From: Bursaphelenchus xylophilus | Lineage: Eukaryota; Nematoda; Chromadorea; Rhabditida; Aphelenchoididae | Direction: 5' to 3' | Length of the DNA stretch: 64,000 nucleotides | Assembly (NCBI GenBank): GCA_904066235.2 | Contig: CAJFCV020000004.1 | Coordinates: 2,542,001-2,606,000 of the forward strand | Shown: positions 1 to 13,325 of the stretch, one piece after another | Numbering within the stretch: position 1 is the first letter of the stretch | Layout of the letters: each line of letters starts with the position of its first letter | Notes under the pieces: model-generated | Seen by the model: only the letters and a program-made list of their open reading frames with translations | The model's database searches: none | Told to the model about the DNA's origin: nothing | Program-made: the position numbers and the translations under genes

Positions 1-1808
1 TCAAAATCTGAGCGTCGCACTTGGAGTACTATAATAAAATATTGAAAAACTAATTAAGAGTAGTTCACGTTATCTGAATATCAAAAAATTTGGTTGAGAC
101 AGTATTTGGGAATTTTGAAAAATAAAAAAATTACGAAAAAATCTCAAAATTCCTTTTAAAAATTTCAAAATTAAATTACAATTCACTTAAAATCCCCTGT
201 TCAAAATTTCCCCCACAAAAATTTAAAAATTGCCTTAAAAAAGACTTTTTTCGGACCCGAAAACATAAATTTTTCGGTCCGTGTCCAGGCACAGAACGGG
301 ACGTTGGCCCAGAAAAAGTAGAAGGAAAAAATGTTGGGCTTTTGAATCCACACAGACTGAAGAGAGAAAAGATCTCTGGCCTTTTTAGGGTCTACGGACT
401 TTCGAATTTCCCTTGACGGTCCGAAAAATTCCACTCAATTGGGAATTCTTTTGTCCTGAACTTTGCAAAAGTGCGATGGAATTTTAATAAGGGCCTATTC
501 GGAATTTTTGACACGCAAAAAAAGGATTTGAAGATGACAAATAAAATTTTATGGGCTGAAATGTTGTGAAATTTTTTCAAAAAACCATGACATCACTTTA
601 AAACTATATACTAGATACTACAAAATTGTCTTCTTTAGCTCAAAAATTACTCTAAAATTTCTAAGAATCGTCTCTATTTAACAATAATACAATTAGAGTA
701 CAATTCCACAAGTATTTTACAATTTATCTTCTCTTTTTGAGGTCTTTGAGCCGCTCCTAAACTCGACAAATAAGGTTCACACCTTATCTACGGCGTAGAA
801 TTGTAACAGGAAGTTAGAAGGGGGAATTCCGTAGAGATTCCGGGAAAATGGGTAAAAATATCATATCATGTGATATTTTTACCCGGTAATACGGTAAAAC
901 CGGACACAATGAAAAATCTATTATACGTAATCATGCAGAGATATCAAATGAGCGTTCCATTTCCTATGTGTTTTAAACAGCATGCCCACAATATTTTTTT
1001 ATCTTGTGGCGAAATTCAGATATAGTCATAAAAGCGTCTTCTTCCGCTCTCCGCATCCCCTATACTCTCTTGTCAGTTATGATCATTGAACATCTCGGCT
1101 GCCCCTAGAAAGCGCGAGCTAACAACTTTCAGGAATTGATATGTGGCCTAGTCTAGAGGTGTCAAGCAAGCAGACCCGGGGCTTTTTCGATGTTGCGCTG
1201 TCCGATAAAAGCTCGGCCGGACCAAGTGCCACCGCCAGCCTGGGCCCGGCTTGACTGCAAAATTTAAGGCGGAGCAGGTGAAGCTCAATTTTGTACGAGT
1301 TGTCTTGCTGCAAAGCTCATGTATACGGTAGGGAAAAAGGGTATATAAATCTTTTTATTATACAAATAATGAATCTAAAAAAGGCCATCAAAAAGTATTC
1401 TGAGCAGAAAATCTTGATAGTCTCAGTAAATCGCAGGCAAAATTTGGCCAAATACTCTAAAGCCCACACTATGATGACTTTCTCTTCAAAAATCATTATT
1501 TTTTCGCTAAAAAATCTCATTTTTTGAAAGAAAAATAAATAATTCTTCATTGATTGAAATGAAAATTACCTATCTCCAAGACCATTACATAAAATTTTTG
1601 AATCCTTGATCAGAAATCCCTAAACAATCCCAAAATACCCAAATAAAATTACCGCGCATCCCTCTCGGCGTGCCCGCCGTTCCCTTTGATTCTTCGCCTT
1701 TTATAATGTGATTTACACTGGAAACCAACTTCCCCTCCCATTTGCCCTAAAGGGAAATGACGGCAGCCGGGAAAAAACATTCAAATTTAATTAAAATACC
1801 ACATTTAG
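1..1808. other. Repeat-rich stretch without a recognised gene
   Basis: No exon with convincing protein content was found. The first ~33 bases are the right end of the repeat family that ends GCGTCGCACTTGGAGTACT (full copies at 53.4 and 62.2 kb). A short hairpin sits at about 850-885, where GGGTAAAAATATCA pairs with TGATATTTTTACCC. Bases 1040-1310 hold a decayed copy of the same repeat family (CTCTCCGC, AAGCGCGAGCTAA) followed by GC-richer sequence. The rest is AT-rich. Confidence 0.5.
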
Positions 1809-1934
1809 GAGAAATGTAAAATCAAATTTGAGGACGTGAAAAAAGCTGGAATGGATGTGAAAGTCACAGAAAACTGTCTGAGAATGGTGGAAAACAAAGG
1901 TAGCGCAGACAAAAAGTGGGACAATTACTTTGAG
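1809..1934 (+). CDS. Isolated exon-like open stretch, product unknown
   Basis: A 42-codon open stretch begins right after a TTTAG acceptor and ends at a GAG|GTAGGT donor, phase 0 at both ends. The translation has protein-like composition, for example KFEDVKKAGMDVK then MVENKGSADKKWDNYFE, rich in charged residues and unlike the low-complexity frames around it. It has no start codon where an initiator would be needed, and no flanking exons could be joined. The sequence just downstream on this strand is purine-rich, with no good acceptor. I do not recognise the family. It may be an internal exon of a decayed gene or a remnant. The opposite strand also has an open frame (1925-2212), so coding is not certain. 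Confidence 0.25.
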
Positions 1935-4900
1935 GTAGGTTTCGCAATACGTTTTTTATGGCCTTGAAAGAGGGAGATAAGAGCGATCAAGGGAAATAAA
2001 AGGGAGTTGCGATCGGCATGAGGATCATGTGAATGGCAGACAAGAAAATATAAGAATATATTTGGAAAGTCACGTACACAAGGAGGTTGATAATATTCGC
2101 TGATTTGCGCTACAAAAATATCAAGAGCCTGAGGTAATTTTTGAGCTAAGAATTTTGCATACAGTAAATCCCGTAAGCGCAAAGTCCCTGGAGTCATCTT
2201 TGCGACATGCACTGTGAGAAAACAAAAAATTTACACCTTGCACCTTGAATCTTTTTCCACAGTTCATGTAGCCAAAATCACTCCACGGACTGCGAATGGA
2301 CCTGTACAGGTTTGTCGGGAAAATGACGTCGGCTCGTCGCGCCTTCGGGTCACCCATCATCGTCGCCTTGGAGCGCGACTGCGATGAATCCACATTATTT
2401 TCCCGACATACTAAATGTTGAGACTCAACTCCGGAGAACTAGAACAAACCCCTTCTGTAACAAACAAGTTTTTCTGTCTCTCTCTCTCTCTCTTGCAATC
2501 CGCTGTACACACCCTTGAAAATTTCAGTGAAAAAATGTAATCGTGGTTGAACCAATTTTTATCGCAATCTGGTCGTCCCATTTAGACCACTTCCCATGCA
2601 ATACGAAGCCCCATAGGTAACTATCTACTGACCTATAATTAATTCGTTATTATGACATTTTACTCTCTAATTTCACTATACATTAAACAGACACCAAAAA
2701 TAAATAAATTTCAAAATGAAACTCCCGAAATAACATTGAATAAAACCCTAGAAAAGCACCATTTATTATTGCTTCTCTAATCAGCAATCCCGACCAGAAA
2801 TAACCAATTTTAAACGAAGGTAAACAACAAGAGCCATGTGAAACCTACACCACAAACTAGACTCGTCATAGGAAACGCTGATAATTCTTCACGAAATTTC
2901 GAGTAATAGAAGGCCAGTTCAAGTTCCAAAATTCGCTCCTCCGAACAACTGTCTAAACTGCCTGAGGGTTGAAGAAAAAACGGTCTGAAAGTACCCCCTA
3001 ACGGAAGGTATATAAAGGATAAGCGGGTTCTTTGGCCTTTAAATAAAGGCGACTTTGCAGGAGAACGTGAGATTGTTGTTTATGAGAGGCAGGGCACGTA
3101 TTTATAAGTGAATACGGTAAGACAGAGGACTGCAAAAACAAAGTTCGAAGCGAGGTCGAATTGGGATACATACGATTGGAAAACAGCGGATCTTTGAGGT
3201 CGTAAACAACGATTATGGATGGAACTTGGATTTTCGAGATGGCCAAAGAATAGTGCAGCGTTTTCTGTTGAAGCAAAAACTGGGTTCATTATAATCAAAA
3301 CAACACAAAATTGGCAAATAAGCCAAGGGATGGGCGAGATTGTCAATGAAGTTTTGGATATGCAACGGTGCATTGTTACAAGTCCGTTGGCTGAAGAAAT
3401 TTCTGCAACGCGTACTGCGCAAAAAAATTAAGGTGCGGGCGAGAGTAGGCATGGCTCCGGGCCGTACCTGGCCTTTCCCCAGACCGAATGGCAAGAGTGG
3501 CATCCGAAAAAATCCGGATAGGACATTTTTCAAAGAATGAAAATTTCAACTCAAACTCAATAAATTGCACCAGAAATTTTACCCGGGCCGACCGCGCCGG
3601 GCTTTCAACATTTTGCCATGCTTCGGCGACAGACGAAAAAATCCGAATTGAACGGCAAAAAAAAACGCAAAAATCACTCCAGTAATTGTGCAAACGGACT
3701 AGTACTATTATATAAATCATCCTTCCTCATTCAAGAAAAAGGCTACAAAAAGTAAGCAGATAGGGTTATGTATACATATGTGACATTAACCTTAGTATTT
3801 CGTCGTGGGAGGAGTTAAAGCTATGGCACGAAGTTAGAAACTCTATATAGATCTTTGTATCTTGGAAGTCGCAGACACGTATCAAACCCTGAAAATTTGG
3901 GGCAGCAAAATAACCATAGCCACAGCAAAGGTAAATCAAAAAAAATTACCTAAGAAAAATGTAATCACAACCTACATCAAACATCAGCGAAATATAAATA
4001 CTTTCTAAGCACGTCCCTTATAAATATGATAACAAATAGAGACTTTATCAGCTACTGCAACATTTATAAGCCAGAGAATCTTCAAAACCCGAACCCTGCA
4101 AGAACAATGATCCTGGCTATCATCGTATCCCCCTCAGCGCATTTCGAAATTTCCAACGCACCCGCTTTCAAACCCCAAAACAAAAACTGCTGTCCACAAC
4201 GCAACAAAATGTGGCCAAACGTAACGACTGTCCACAGTTCGTTTCCAAAGTACGATTTCGAAGAGAAAAAACGACGTCTCGCTTGTGGAAGAAGTGGGGA
4301 GATTTTAGAGTTGATCAAACAGAGGCCTCAAACTCGTTTCCTCCTCGCTTTGATCCCACTCTCTGTTGCGTTGGGTTGTTGGATAAATGTTGTGATAGAT
4401 AATAAAAGCGGGGGTGTAGTGTGGTAACGGGAAAAGCAGAAGATTTTGGGGAGAAAACAGTAAATTTTGAGCAGAAAAACTAGCGTATTTAACACTTTTA
4501 ATATTAAGAAAAAAAGGTACAAATAAAATATTATTTATGTCTTTTTACAGAGACATCTTCTCAAAGACCCACCGTTAAACCACCGTAAAACTCCTCCCAG
4601 TTTTTACAGCTGACTCTACCTACTGTATACAGCCCTTTTCTACGACCTTCGGTACCAAAAAATAAAAAAATTGTAAAACTTTTCCCACTACGTGACGACC
4701 GAACAGAACAAAGTGCGTCGATTGACCTTTGGAGAAGTTTTTTTTCGCGTCGATGAAGAAATGATAGGTGTAAAAACGCAGCAGAACCCCTCGGGTTAAG
4801 AGAAATGAGTTTTTTGACAGGGCCCGAGTAATATAGAATCCGAAAAGATACTTTTTGCAAAGTGTTTTCGTGATGGGACCTGTCTGTAATCGTAAGGGAG

Positions 4901-6817
4901 GGAATGAGGAATAAAGCTAATTTTCTGATAATTTTTGTTTGCCTGAGGGGATTTTTTATATGATGAAAATCAAAAAAAAATTGATTTTTTTGCTGATTTC
5001 GAGCGCCAAAATCGTAATGAAAATTTCAAAAGTCAGTACGAGGGAACACCTTGAACTTTGGTCCGTCATATTTGGTGGGCAAAAAATGGAGTATCTCAGC
5101 ATTAATTTGATATAAAGTTTATGGAAATTTGTGCATTATTGGAGGAGAAATACTTAAAATAAGATTGGAAGGTCCGGCGGAACTACGCTGTTTTAAATTG
5201 TGAAAGCTTTAGCTCTTATTTGACAGCGGTAGCTATGATTTCCAATCTTTGAAGATACTAGACTGTGAGTAGACTATATATAGACTACATACCAAATTTC
5301 TTTCTAATTGGTGCACATTGGAATGAGTTAAAAGGGGGATGAGGAATTTCTTTGCGGGGTGTATACTGTTTACAATATAAGAAATCATAGATAAAGGCTC
5401 TGCGCGATTTTTATCTATTTCTTAGCGGAAATTTAAACCGACTGTAAGACTTATTTTACTGTAATCCGACCGCCCCAAAAACCTGTACGGCTTCGTCAAA
5501 TCGAGAGCAAAGGTTTGACGTACCCCATAGAAAATTGTAATCGCGACTTTCCCCCAGATTATACTAAAATCCCGGCACTATAACTAGAGCAATTCACATT
5601 TTTTCTAGACTCTTCTACACCCCAAAATAACAAAAATCAAATGTCCTATGGAAGCTTTACGTAAACATTTATTCGCAGTGTAAACCCTACGACGCTAAAT
5701 AAAAGCGTTGTGTGCGAGAATAGTCGAGTAGCGAAGACTTTTGAAAATTTATGACTCGGGTTCTTTGCGTTCGATCAGTTCGATCGTATCCCCCCGACAC
5801 ACGACTCTTTGCTGCTTTTGGGCTTTATTAAACTGTGATCCAAGGCGGTGATGATAAACGGACACAAAATAGAAGCTATATAAGCTGTAATGTTATGAAA
5901 TCGGCATGTGGAAGAAAACGCGTCCGTGTGATAATAGCTGTTAAGATCAACTATTAAGTGAAAATTAATAAGGAAGTGGAATGTAGTCTAAGTGTTGTAA
6001 ATACGGCGTACTGTAGACTATATAAGGCGGACCAAAGAAAAATGGGTTTTAAGTCATCAAAAAAATTTGTTAGCTACTGTAATTGGAGTGAGCATTACAC
6101 AAGAAGAAACAGCCGTTAACTTCTGTCCCGGGATACTGCAGAAACCGCAGAATTTTGTGTGCAAAGCCTAAATTTGGAAGGAAGAATTGTGGATCCATCT
6201 CTATACAAGGCAAAAAAACAGCTTGGTTTTGCAAGGAAGGTGTTTGTAATCAGACACTAGTTGAAACAGCGCTCTGGATGTGTTAAAGAACCACTTTTTT
6301 GATTTGCCAAGGAATGATTTGATAAGAAGAGATCAAAAACCGATTTTTTTAGAATTATGAATAAACGGGGACCTCAAGGTATCAGAGTTTCTTGCCGTAC
6401 CTCAAAAGATGAATACTAAAGAAAGATTTCCTTCATTTTTCTTCAAGGCGCAGGACTTTGTTCAAAATCCGACTTGGTCCACGTCAAGATGAGATAATGT
6501 CAAACGGTCCGGTCCTGTAGATGAATCAAAATTCGCCAAAAAAGACGCAAAAACGTTTTCGTCGGGGAAGAAATGGGGAATTTTTGGGGCGAGAGAGTAC
6601 GTTTTTACGCGTCTTTTCTCTGTCTTCTCTGTGAAATCAAGACCAAGTGTAAAAAACCGATAGCGAAGAGTCACTTTGGACTCAAACTGTTACTGATTAT
6701 CATGACCTTTTCAGACCTATATATAGTCAACAAATATAGATATATCCAAATCATCATAAACAAGTAAGGTTGAACGCTTTCACCAAAGGTTAACAAAATG
6801 TGTTGTAATAGTACAAT
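1935..6817. other. No recognised gene; scattered repeat ends
   Basis: About 2312-2406 is a short inverted pair (TGTCGGGAAAAT ... ATTTTCCCGACA) around a GC-richer core. It resembles the ends of the 56.8-58.4 kb palindrome (TCAGTCTGTCGGGAAAAT) and is probably a small mobile-element end. 3430-3620 has GC-rich inverted bits (GGCCGTACCTGGCC). The longest open frame (4026-4427, plus strand, 133 codons) resembles no family I know and is treated as chance. I see nothing interpretable in 4900-6780. Confidence 0.4.
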
Positions 6818-8015
6818 GCACGGCATTCTGTACTTTTGGGACACAACCGGTCTCCGCGACTTTTTCAATTTTTTTCGAAGTGCGCTTGCTTTTTATCTCC
6901 ATATCTCGCTAGCCGTTGGCGCTAGAAGGCTGAAATTTGGTATGGCAGTAGAGTAAAAAGCTGGCTTTCAGAAAATATAAATATTGTAAGGAACCCCGCA
7001 GGATAAACTCCCCGATGACAATTGAAAAAATTTCATTTCTAAAACTTCTGCAACCCAGAAGTGCAGGTTGCATGATCGTATTGACAAATTTCTTTTTGCC
7101 GATGTGTTTCAAATCCGATTCTCTACAAGATGGCCAAATTTCATCTTATTCGTTACGCTTCGGGCTGAGTTATGATTACAATCACAGTGCTTTTTTTGGT
7201 AATTTAAGGATAATTCGGCCCTTAGGGCATCTACAAACCAAATCCGCCAGCCGAATTATTCAATATGCTCGTAAGTATGATCCTGCCAAGTTTCGTTCTT
7301 CTATCTCGAAAAATGGCAACGTTATTCGCATAGTTCTTCTTTCAATGGCTACGCCCTGGGTCTTTAAAATTTCTACTTGACGGTAATGCTCAAGGTATGA
7401 ATACAACTTAGAAACCTGACGCTTGGCGGGAAAACTCGCAATGGAGACTTCCAAGCTTTCTTCCGATCCAGACTCAAGGCTTAGCCATTGGAAGAAGAAT
7501 TATGCGAATAACTTTGCCATTTTTCGAGATAGAAGAACGAAACTTGGCATGATCATACTTACGAGCATATTGAATAATTCGGCTGGCGGATTTGGTTTGT
7601 AGATGCCCTAAGGGCCGAATTATCCTTAAATTACCAAAAAAAGCACTGTGATTGTAATCATAACTCAGCCCGAAGCGTAACGAATAAGATGAAATTTGGT
7701 CATCTTGTAGAGAATCGGATTTGAAACACATCGGCAAAAAGAAATTTGTCAATACGATCATGCAACCTGCACTTCTGGGTTGCAGAAGTTTTAGAAATGA
7801 AATTTTTTCAATTGTCATCGGGGAGTTTATCCTGCGGGGTTCCTTACAATATTTATATTTTCTGAAAGCCAGCTTTTTACTCTACTGCCATACCAAATTT
7901 CAGCCTTCTAGCGCCAACGGCTAGCGAGATATGGAGATAAAAAGCAAGCGCACTTCGAAAAAAATTGAAAAAGTCGCGGAGACCGGTTGTGTCCCAAAAG
8001 TACAGAATGCCGTGC
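6818..8015. repeat. Near-perfect long palindrome (foldback element)
   Basis: Two inverted arms of about 535 bp (6818-7355 and 7482-8015) surround a loop of about 125 bp. The arms are almost identical: a 67-codon open frame at 6909-7112 on the minus strand recurs unchanged at 7721-7924 on the plus strand, and longer frames differ at only a few residues. The outer ends share TGCACGGCATTCTGTACTTTT and its complement. No transposase is visible, so this looks like a non-autonomous foldback or MITE-type element of recent origin. Open frames in the arms resemble no known protein and are probably incidental. Confidence 0.85.
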
Positions 8016-8529
8016 AATGTCTCATCATTTCCTTTACAACAATCTTCTTTTGAGTTATTGGAGGCTATTAAAAAATCATCGTTTCCTGTAATCTCAGACA
8101 GTTTGTGGTAACTTTTTCTAATTTTTACGATATTTTCCTTTAATTTTAGAACAATATATACTTGCAACGAGACTAAAAAGCTTGCAAGACCATCTAACAA
8201 CGAATAAAAAATTGCTATTTTCTTATCACAATGTTGCTTACAGTACTCTGTTCCAATTCACTTTACAACCACAAACGATAATCGATAACGTTACAGAAAG
8301 AAAATGCAAAAAAACTAAATAAAATTCCCGCAAATCACATGAGATTTTACCGGTTATTTACTCGATTCTCAGCACTGACCTAAGGGCAATTGAATTGTCA
8401 GCTCGATTAAACTGTGAATCAATTAGCAGTCAAGGACACTTTTTCCATTTTACAAAGCCCACGAAATTTTCACATAGAATGGAGATGTTTTGAAAATGGT
8501 AAAAAAGGATGGACAGTAGAGATTGATTA

Positions 8530-8927
8530 TAAAACCTGATTTAGTGGCAAAAAACATACCATTTTGCATCCGGGAATTATCAAAAAATGTAGTAAAGTAC
8601 CTCCCTCTCCAAGTGAAAAAACTCCGATTTGAAAGCTTTAATTGGAGAGGGAGGCATTTTGCCACATTTTTTGGTGCCCCGCTTCCGGATGCAAGATGGT
8701 ACGTGGCGGACCTGATCCCGTGGCAAAAAACATACCACTTTGCATCCGGGAGTATCAAAAAATGTGGTAAAATACCTCCCTCACCAAGTGAAAAAACTGT
8801 GATTTCAAAACCGCGTCCTTCAAATGGAGTTTTTTAGTAGTTGAAAAGGGGGGCATTTTGCTACATTTTTGATACTTCCTGGATGCAAAATTTCACGTTT
8901 TTTGCCACTGGATCAGTTCCCTCACTG
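8530..8927. mobile_element. CAGTGGCGG-type MITE, two head-to-tail copies
   Basis: Two consecutive copies (about 8530-8705 and 8706-8927) of a foldback unit. It reads CAGTGGCGGACCTGATCC, then ACCATTTTGCATCCGGGAAG, AAAATACCTCCCTCTCC and AAAAAACTCCGATTT, and then the same in inverse order, ending CACTG|TA. Copies elsewhere in the window are flanked by TA, the target duplication of the Tc1/mariner superfamily. No open frame is present, so the element is non-autonomous. Confidence 0.75.
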
Positions 8928-9484
8928 TATATTTACATATATTATAATATTTATAACATATAATAAACTAGTATAAACCTCTTGCCCTTCCTGATCTTGT
9001 GTAATAACCTTTAACTTCCCAAGTGACGACTCTGCTGTTTGCCTCGGGGTTATCCAAACAGTCCCGGCTTTACTTTGACCGACTATAAATATGTTCCTCT
9101 TTGTGCAAACATTGGCTACAAGAGGATAATAAAGAGAGCACAATGTCTAACACAATGTGGAAGATCGAAAACTTTGTAGCCGGCCACACATAGTGTTTAT
9201 CCGACGCTTATTTCTTTACTCTATTTCAGCAAGATCAAGAGGTTTAAAGACGTCCAAAGAGAATCGAAAAATGAAATTAATTCGTCTTCCAAAACAAAAA
9301 TTGTTTGAAGAAGAACACAGTCGAAGTGAAAATCTTTTTCATAAGGATCAGCAAGTCATTTCCTGGAAACTTCAGAGTTGTGACGTTTGAAAAAATATTC
9401 GAAATGGTAGTTCTCGGACGCCTGGCAAAGCCGTTGGATGGTCAGCGGACGCTCGGCGAAGGATTGACGGAGACTTGCTATAAG
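8928..9484. other. Intergenic, weak open frame only
   Basis: A 77-codon plus-strand frame (9157-9390) includes an internal TTTCAG acceptor-like site at about 9230 and is basic (SKENRKMKLIRLPKQK). I do not recognise it and no neighbouring exons could be joined. No other signal was seen. Confidence 0.3.
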
Positions 9485-10750
9485 CCCACTTTTTTTAAGT
9501 TTAGAAATTACTAACGTTAGTTTTCTTTACCCCCTGAGTCACTGTAACATATAAATAAAAAACTCAAAAATTGCAGCAAAAAACGAAGATCGTAGCTTTT
9601 ATCTAGATATTATTGATGTGAATACATGTAAAATACCTCAAAATAGATGATAGGCTATTCGTGGACCCGATACATCTTATTATTTTCACTAATTAAGCCT
9701 TCTCCTAGCCATGCATTTAACGACGAACCGACGCGATCCATCGTTGACCCGAACTGTCGCTGACCCGAGAAGTCGTAGCGCCGAAAATGTTGAGGAAAAC
9801 TGTTATTTTCAGTTGCGCCAAATCTCTTTAAAATTGGCAAGTCATAAATTTCATAAATTTTCGATAAATCTAGATGAAGTTTCTGTAGCCCTAAAATAAG
9901 CCTTTTTGTAACCAAAAATCTCCGACTTCCACAAAAAATCGCCTAAAAGCCTCCAATCACATGAAATCCCCCCTCCAAATCTCATGAATGCCATCTGAAA
10001 CCATATTTTATCCAGGTCACCCCTCAAAAATGATTTATCATAACACTTTTTCTGCGTATCGTATCTCCTTCCCATCCCGTGCGCCAAGAATGACCACCAT
10101 GATGCAATTTGGAAAGCGATTTGCATCATCCTCCGCGAAGTTTAACTGGTCGTGCCAACCAACTTTACACTCCGAGTTCAGTCGTCTAAAACAAGAAGAT
10201 TGTAATGAAAACAAGTGTGTAAATAGAGGGTTGTAAAAACTGAATGAAAGGTCACACTGATGAGCAGAATACGGTTGGTTGTTTGATGAAGATTTAGAGG
10301 GAAAAACACGGTAAAAACTGGGTGAATCTATGGTGGAAATAATATAAGAAATATCATCAAAAACTTGCACGAGAGTTTTTGAGGTCCAAGGCTCGGACTT
10401 GAAGGAGACTTACCATGAAAGTACCCCAACTGCGACGCTCAGATTTCCTTTAATTTTTGCGGCGCTACGATTTCTCGGGTCAGCGACAGTTACTGTGGAT
10501 CGGGTCGGTTTGTCGTTGTATGCAAATGGTAGGCTAGATGAAAGCTTAGTTAGTAGAAACAACAAGATTGTTCGGGCCCTAATATAGCCTATCACCTATT
10601 TTCAGGCATTTTACATGTACTCACATCAATAATATCTAGATAAAAGTTATGGATCTTCGTTTTTCCCCTCAAATTTGGTGTTTTATATGTTACAGTAACT
10701 CAGGGTCAAGAAAACTAACGTTAGTAATAGCTATTGTTAGAGAAAAGTGG
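9485..10750. repeat. Inverted-repeat element with ~315-bp arms
   Basis: Arms 9485-9803 and 10435-10750 are inverted copies sharing TACTAACGTTAGTTTTC, TTATTGATGTGAATACATG, GATAGGCTAT and the GC-rich block GTCGCTGACCCGAGAAGTCG. The 630-bp interior holds an unrecognised 82-codon frame (9988-10236). Single-arm relatives lie at 34.13-34.48, 43.64-43.99 and 58.48-58.76 kb, so this is a dispersed family. Sequence like the next part of the family (GTTGACCCGAACTGTCGCG) continues to about 10890. Confidence 0.75.
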
Positions 10751-11426
10751 ACATATTCTAAGTCTCCATTAAACGGCTTTTCCAGGTCTCGTAGGCACTT
10801 CCTACACCCTTTTTTGGGCATCCACCTGCCCTATCGAACGATTTTGTGTTGACCCGAACTGTCGCGACTTTTCGTCGATCCGAAAAGTCGGGACGCGAAC
10901 CTAAAAGTCTCGGCTTCCGTTGCAAATCATTAGGTCAAATTTTCAGGAATTGAGGCATTGTTCTGTAGCAAAATTCTACAGTTTCAATCTCTACGACAAA
11001 GTTTGACTTTTCCAACTCATGGTCTCACAAGGTATCCTTGGCATCATTTTTTTATCTTTTGCTGTCAACAGTTTGTCCCTTGCCCACCATTTTTAACCAA
11101 AAATCCCAAAAAATCTCACAAGGAAAGTACTTTTATGGGGGTTCCTACTTTTTGACGGGACATATCTCAAAAAATCAGAAAAAATGTGCTGATCAAGGAT
11201 GTATAAATCCTAGCTGCCCATTTTAGGTTTTTAGGGGTGAAAACTCGATCGGAAGTTGACTTAAAGTCCTATATGAACCCCTTTTCGCTTAATGTTTCAC
11301 AGGTTTACAATTTTTATTTTGACTTAAAATGATGTTTATTGAGTTTCTAAGACGTAATAAATAAGTCTTGGCACAAAAAATTTTTTTTTTGACCTTCAAC
11401 TTCAAAAAAAGTTGATTCAGTCCAAA

Positions 11427-11503
11427 AAAGAAATCGAACCCGTGCGGCCTCCCCCTCTTGATTCCCAGACTACGGCACTAACCACTCGGCCACACCGCTC
11501 TCT
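11427..11503 (-). pseudogene. tRNA-like sequence with intact box A and box B
   Basis: Read on the minus strand it has a box A (TGGCCGAGTGG) in a well-formed D-arm context (GGCCGAGTGGTTAGTGCC) and a box B (GGTTCGATTTC). The spacing leaves room for a long variable arm, as in class II tRNAs. The acceptor and T stems do not pair, so it is not a functional canonical tRNA. It is probably a tRNA-derived Pol III promoter inside a repeat. Confidence 0.5.
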
Positions 11504-13239
11504 TCCGAAGGAAGAGACCGACTGCGCTTTTTATCGTTTCGAATGCATGCGCCAGACATGGCAGGGGGGCCGGGCCGGGCTTTGGAAATTTTGAAAAGGG
11601 CCGGGCCGGGCCCAACGTTCCGGGGGCCGGGCCGTGGGGCCTAGGGTTGGTTTTTCGGGCCGGGCCGTGGGGCCTGAAAAAATTTGGGCCCGGCCCCTTC
11701 AAAAAAAATTTTTTTTAATTTTTGTCTTGAAACGAAAAATTGGGGTGCCAATTTTTTTTTGGCATTCTGTTTTGAGCAAAAAATTTTTTGTTTTTGGAAG
11801 TAAAAGCGGTTTGTAAGACAGGAAAACCTCATTTACTACTTAGAACCTTACTGGCAATGACAAAATACATCGAAAAAGTTTTTAAAAGTTAACTTTTAGT
11901 CAAATTTGAACAGTGTTTCACTATTTTTCAACTAATTTTGTCCAAAATATTTTTTCATTACAAATCCCCGACCTTCCATTGGCTTAAACCTGTATATTCA
12001 TAAGGATATTGGTATGTTCTTTGTTATAAATGGGCAACCGGCTCAATTTATGACCAATAATGATGAATAATTGGAGAATTTTTATCCAGATGTCATGGAT
12101 AATATAATTTACCTTCTCAAATGCTATGCATTGGTTTTTCCTGGAGTCTGGCGATGGATTTGACAATCAAATGGCCTGTCTGATGTTTTCAATTTACTTT
12201 CACGACCTTCTTACCTGTGATTCAATTTTCCATCTTCCAAAAAATCAAAAAATCATCAAAAATCTCAAAAACGTGTAGAAAACATGAATATTATTTTTAA
12301 ATCATCAATCTTCTTGTGGTTCTTATATTCTTATTACATTTCCAACATGTCAACACTTTTTACGCCGCTCAATTCGTCCTAGTTCGGACGAAATCATCAT
12401 GGATAATATCGGGGAAAACTCAGAAAATCGTTCAAAAATCAATATCAAGCTTCAGAAATAGTTCTAAGTTTCACATATTCTCATTCCCCAAGGACTGCTG
12501 GACATTTTCCACTAAAAATTAAAATTTTGATTTTTCTACAGTAATCCATCTACTACGGTAACTCATAGTATGATGGACGGACAAATTTAAAAATTTGCAC
12601 AGAGAATTTTCATGCCGTGAATTATAATTTCGCCAAGTTTCATCCAAATCCATCGACCGCTACCAGAGTTATTGAAGATTATATTTTCCAAAAACTCCTT
12701 TTTTGAACCTTCAAAATCGGTTTTTCATCCTTATAGTAACTACTGGGCACATTTTGGAAACCATATCTCATGCATAAGTCGATCGATTTTTGATTTTTAA
12801 AAAGTATTCGGACTAATTCGAGTACTGCGAGCCAAGTTATGACGTTAGTTTTTGCCCTAAGAGGTCAAATATGGCCGAAAACACAATGCCAAAATATTGC
12901 CAAAATGGCGGGAAAGTTTTTCTTTGAACGGATCTTGGCGGTTACATGATTAAAATAGTTGAAGAAGTGTCTGAGCAGCACATTCGCGTTATTTTTTTAT
13001 TTTTAACGTTCCAACGTGGTGAGATATTCCACTTTCTGCTTAAAAATCTGACAAGGGAATGGTCCCAACGATCCGTGGGATCCGCAAATGAAACCTAGAT
13101 ATTCTGAAAGAGCAGGTAAAATTTAGTAGGAATCCGTCTTTTCTACTTGCCGAATAAGTTTGTGCGACGAGAAATATCGACGAAAAGATCCGACTAAAAA
13201 ATCGAAAGAGAGAAAAGACGAACCGAGAGGCCTTGGAAA

Positions 13240-13325
13240 GCGTCACCAAATAGTCTAGTGGAAAAAGTTCCACGCACGAATCTTTTGCGGGAGGGAAGCT
13301 TTGGAGGTTCGAGTCCACCCGGAGC
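13240..13325 (+). pseudogene. tRNA-like sequence (box A, box B) in left arm
   Basis: Box A TAGTCTAGTGG and box B GGTTCGAGTCC are both good matches to the Pol III consensus. The T-stem is nearly complete (GGAGG against CCACC) and there is room for an extra arm. The acceptor stem does not pair. A mirror copy is present at 13925-14010 on the minus strand. Call: tRNA-derived promoter module, not a working tRNA. Confidence 0.5.

Noticed and set aside
4026..4427. 133-codon plus-strand frame with a hydrophobic segment near its end
   Set aside because: No family resemblance, no splice context, and an overlapping opposite-strand frame; length alone is not convincing.
7015..7380. 121-codon frame in the palindrome arm (and its copy at 7474-7818)
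   Set aside because: Duplicated because the arms are duplicated; near-identity reflects recent origin, not coding constraint.
9157..9390. 77-codon basic plus-strand frame
   Set aside because: Contains an acceptor-like site and basic residues but no recognisable domain and no partner exons.
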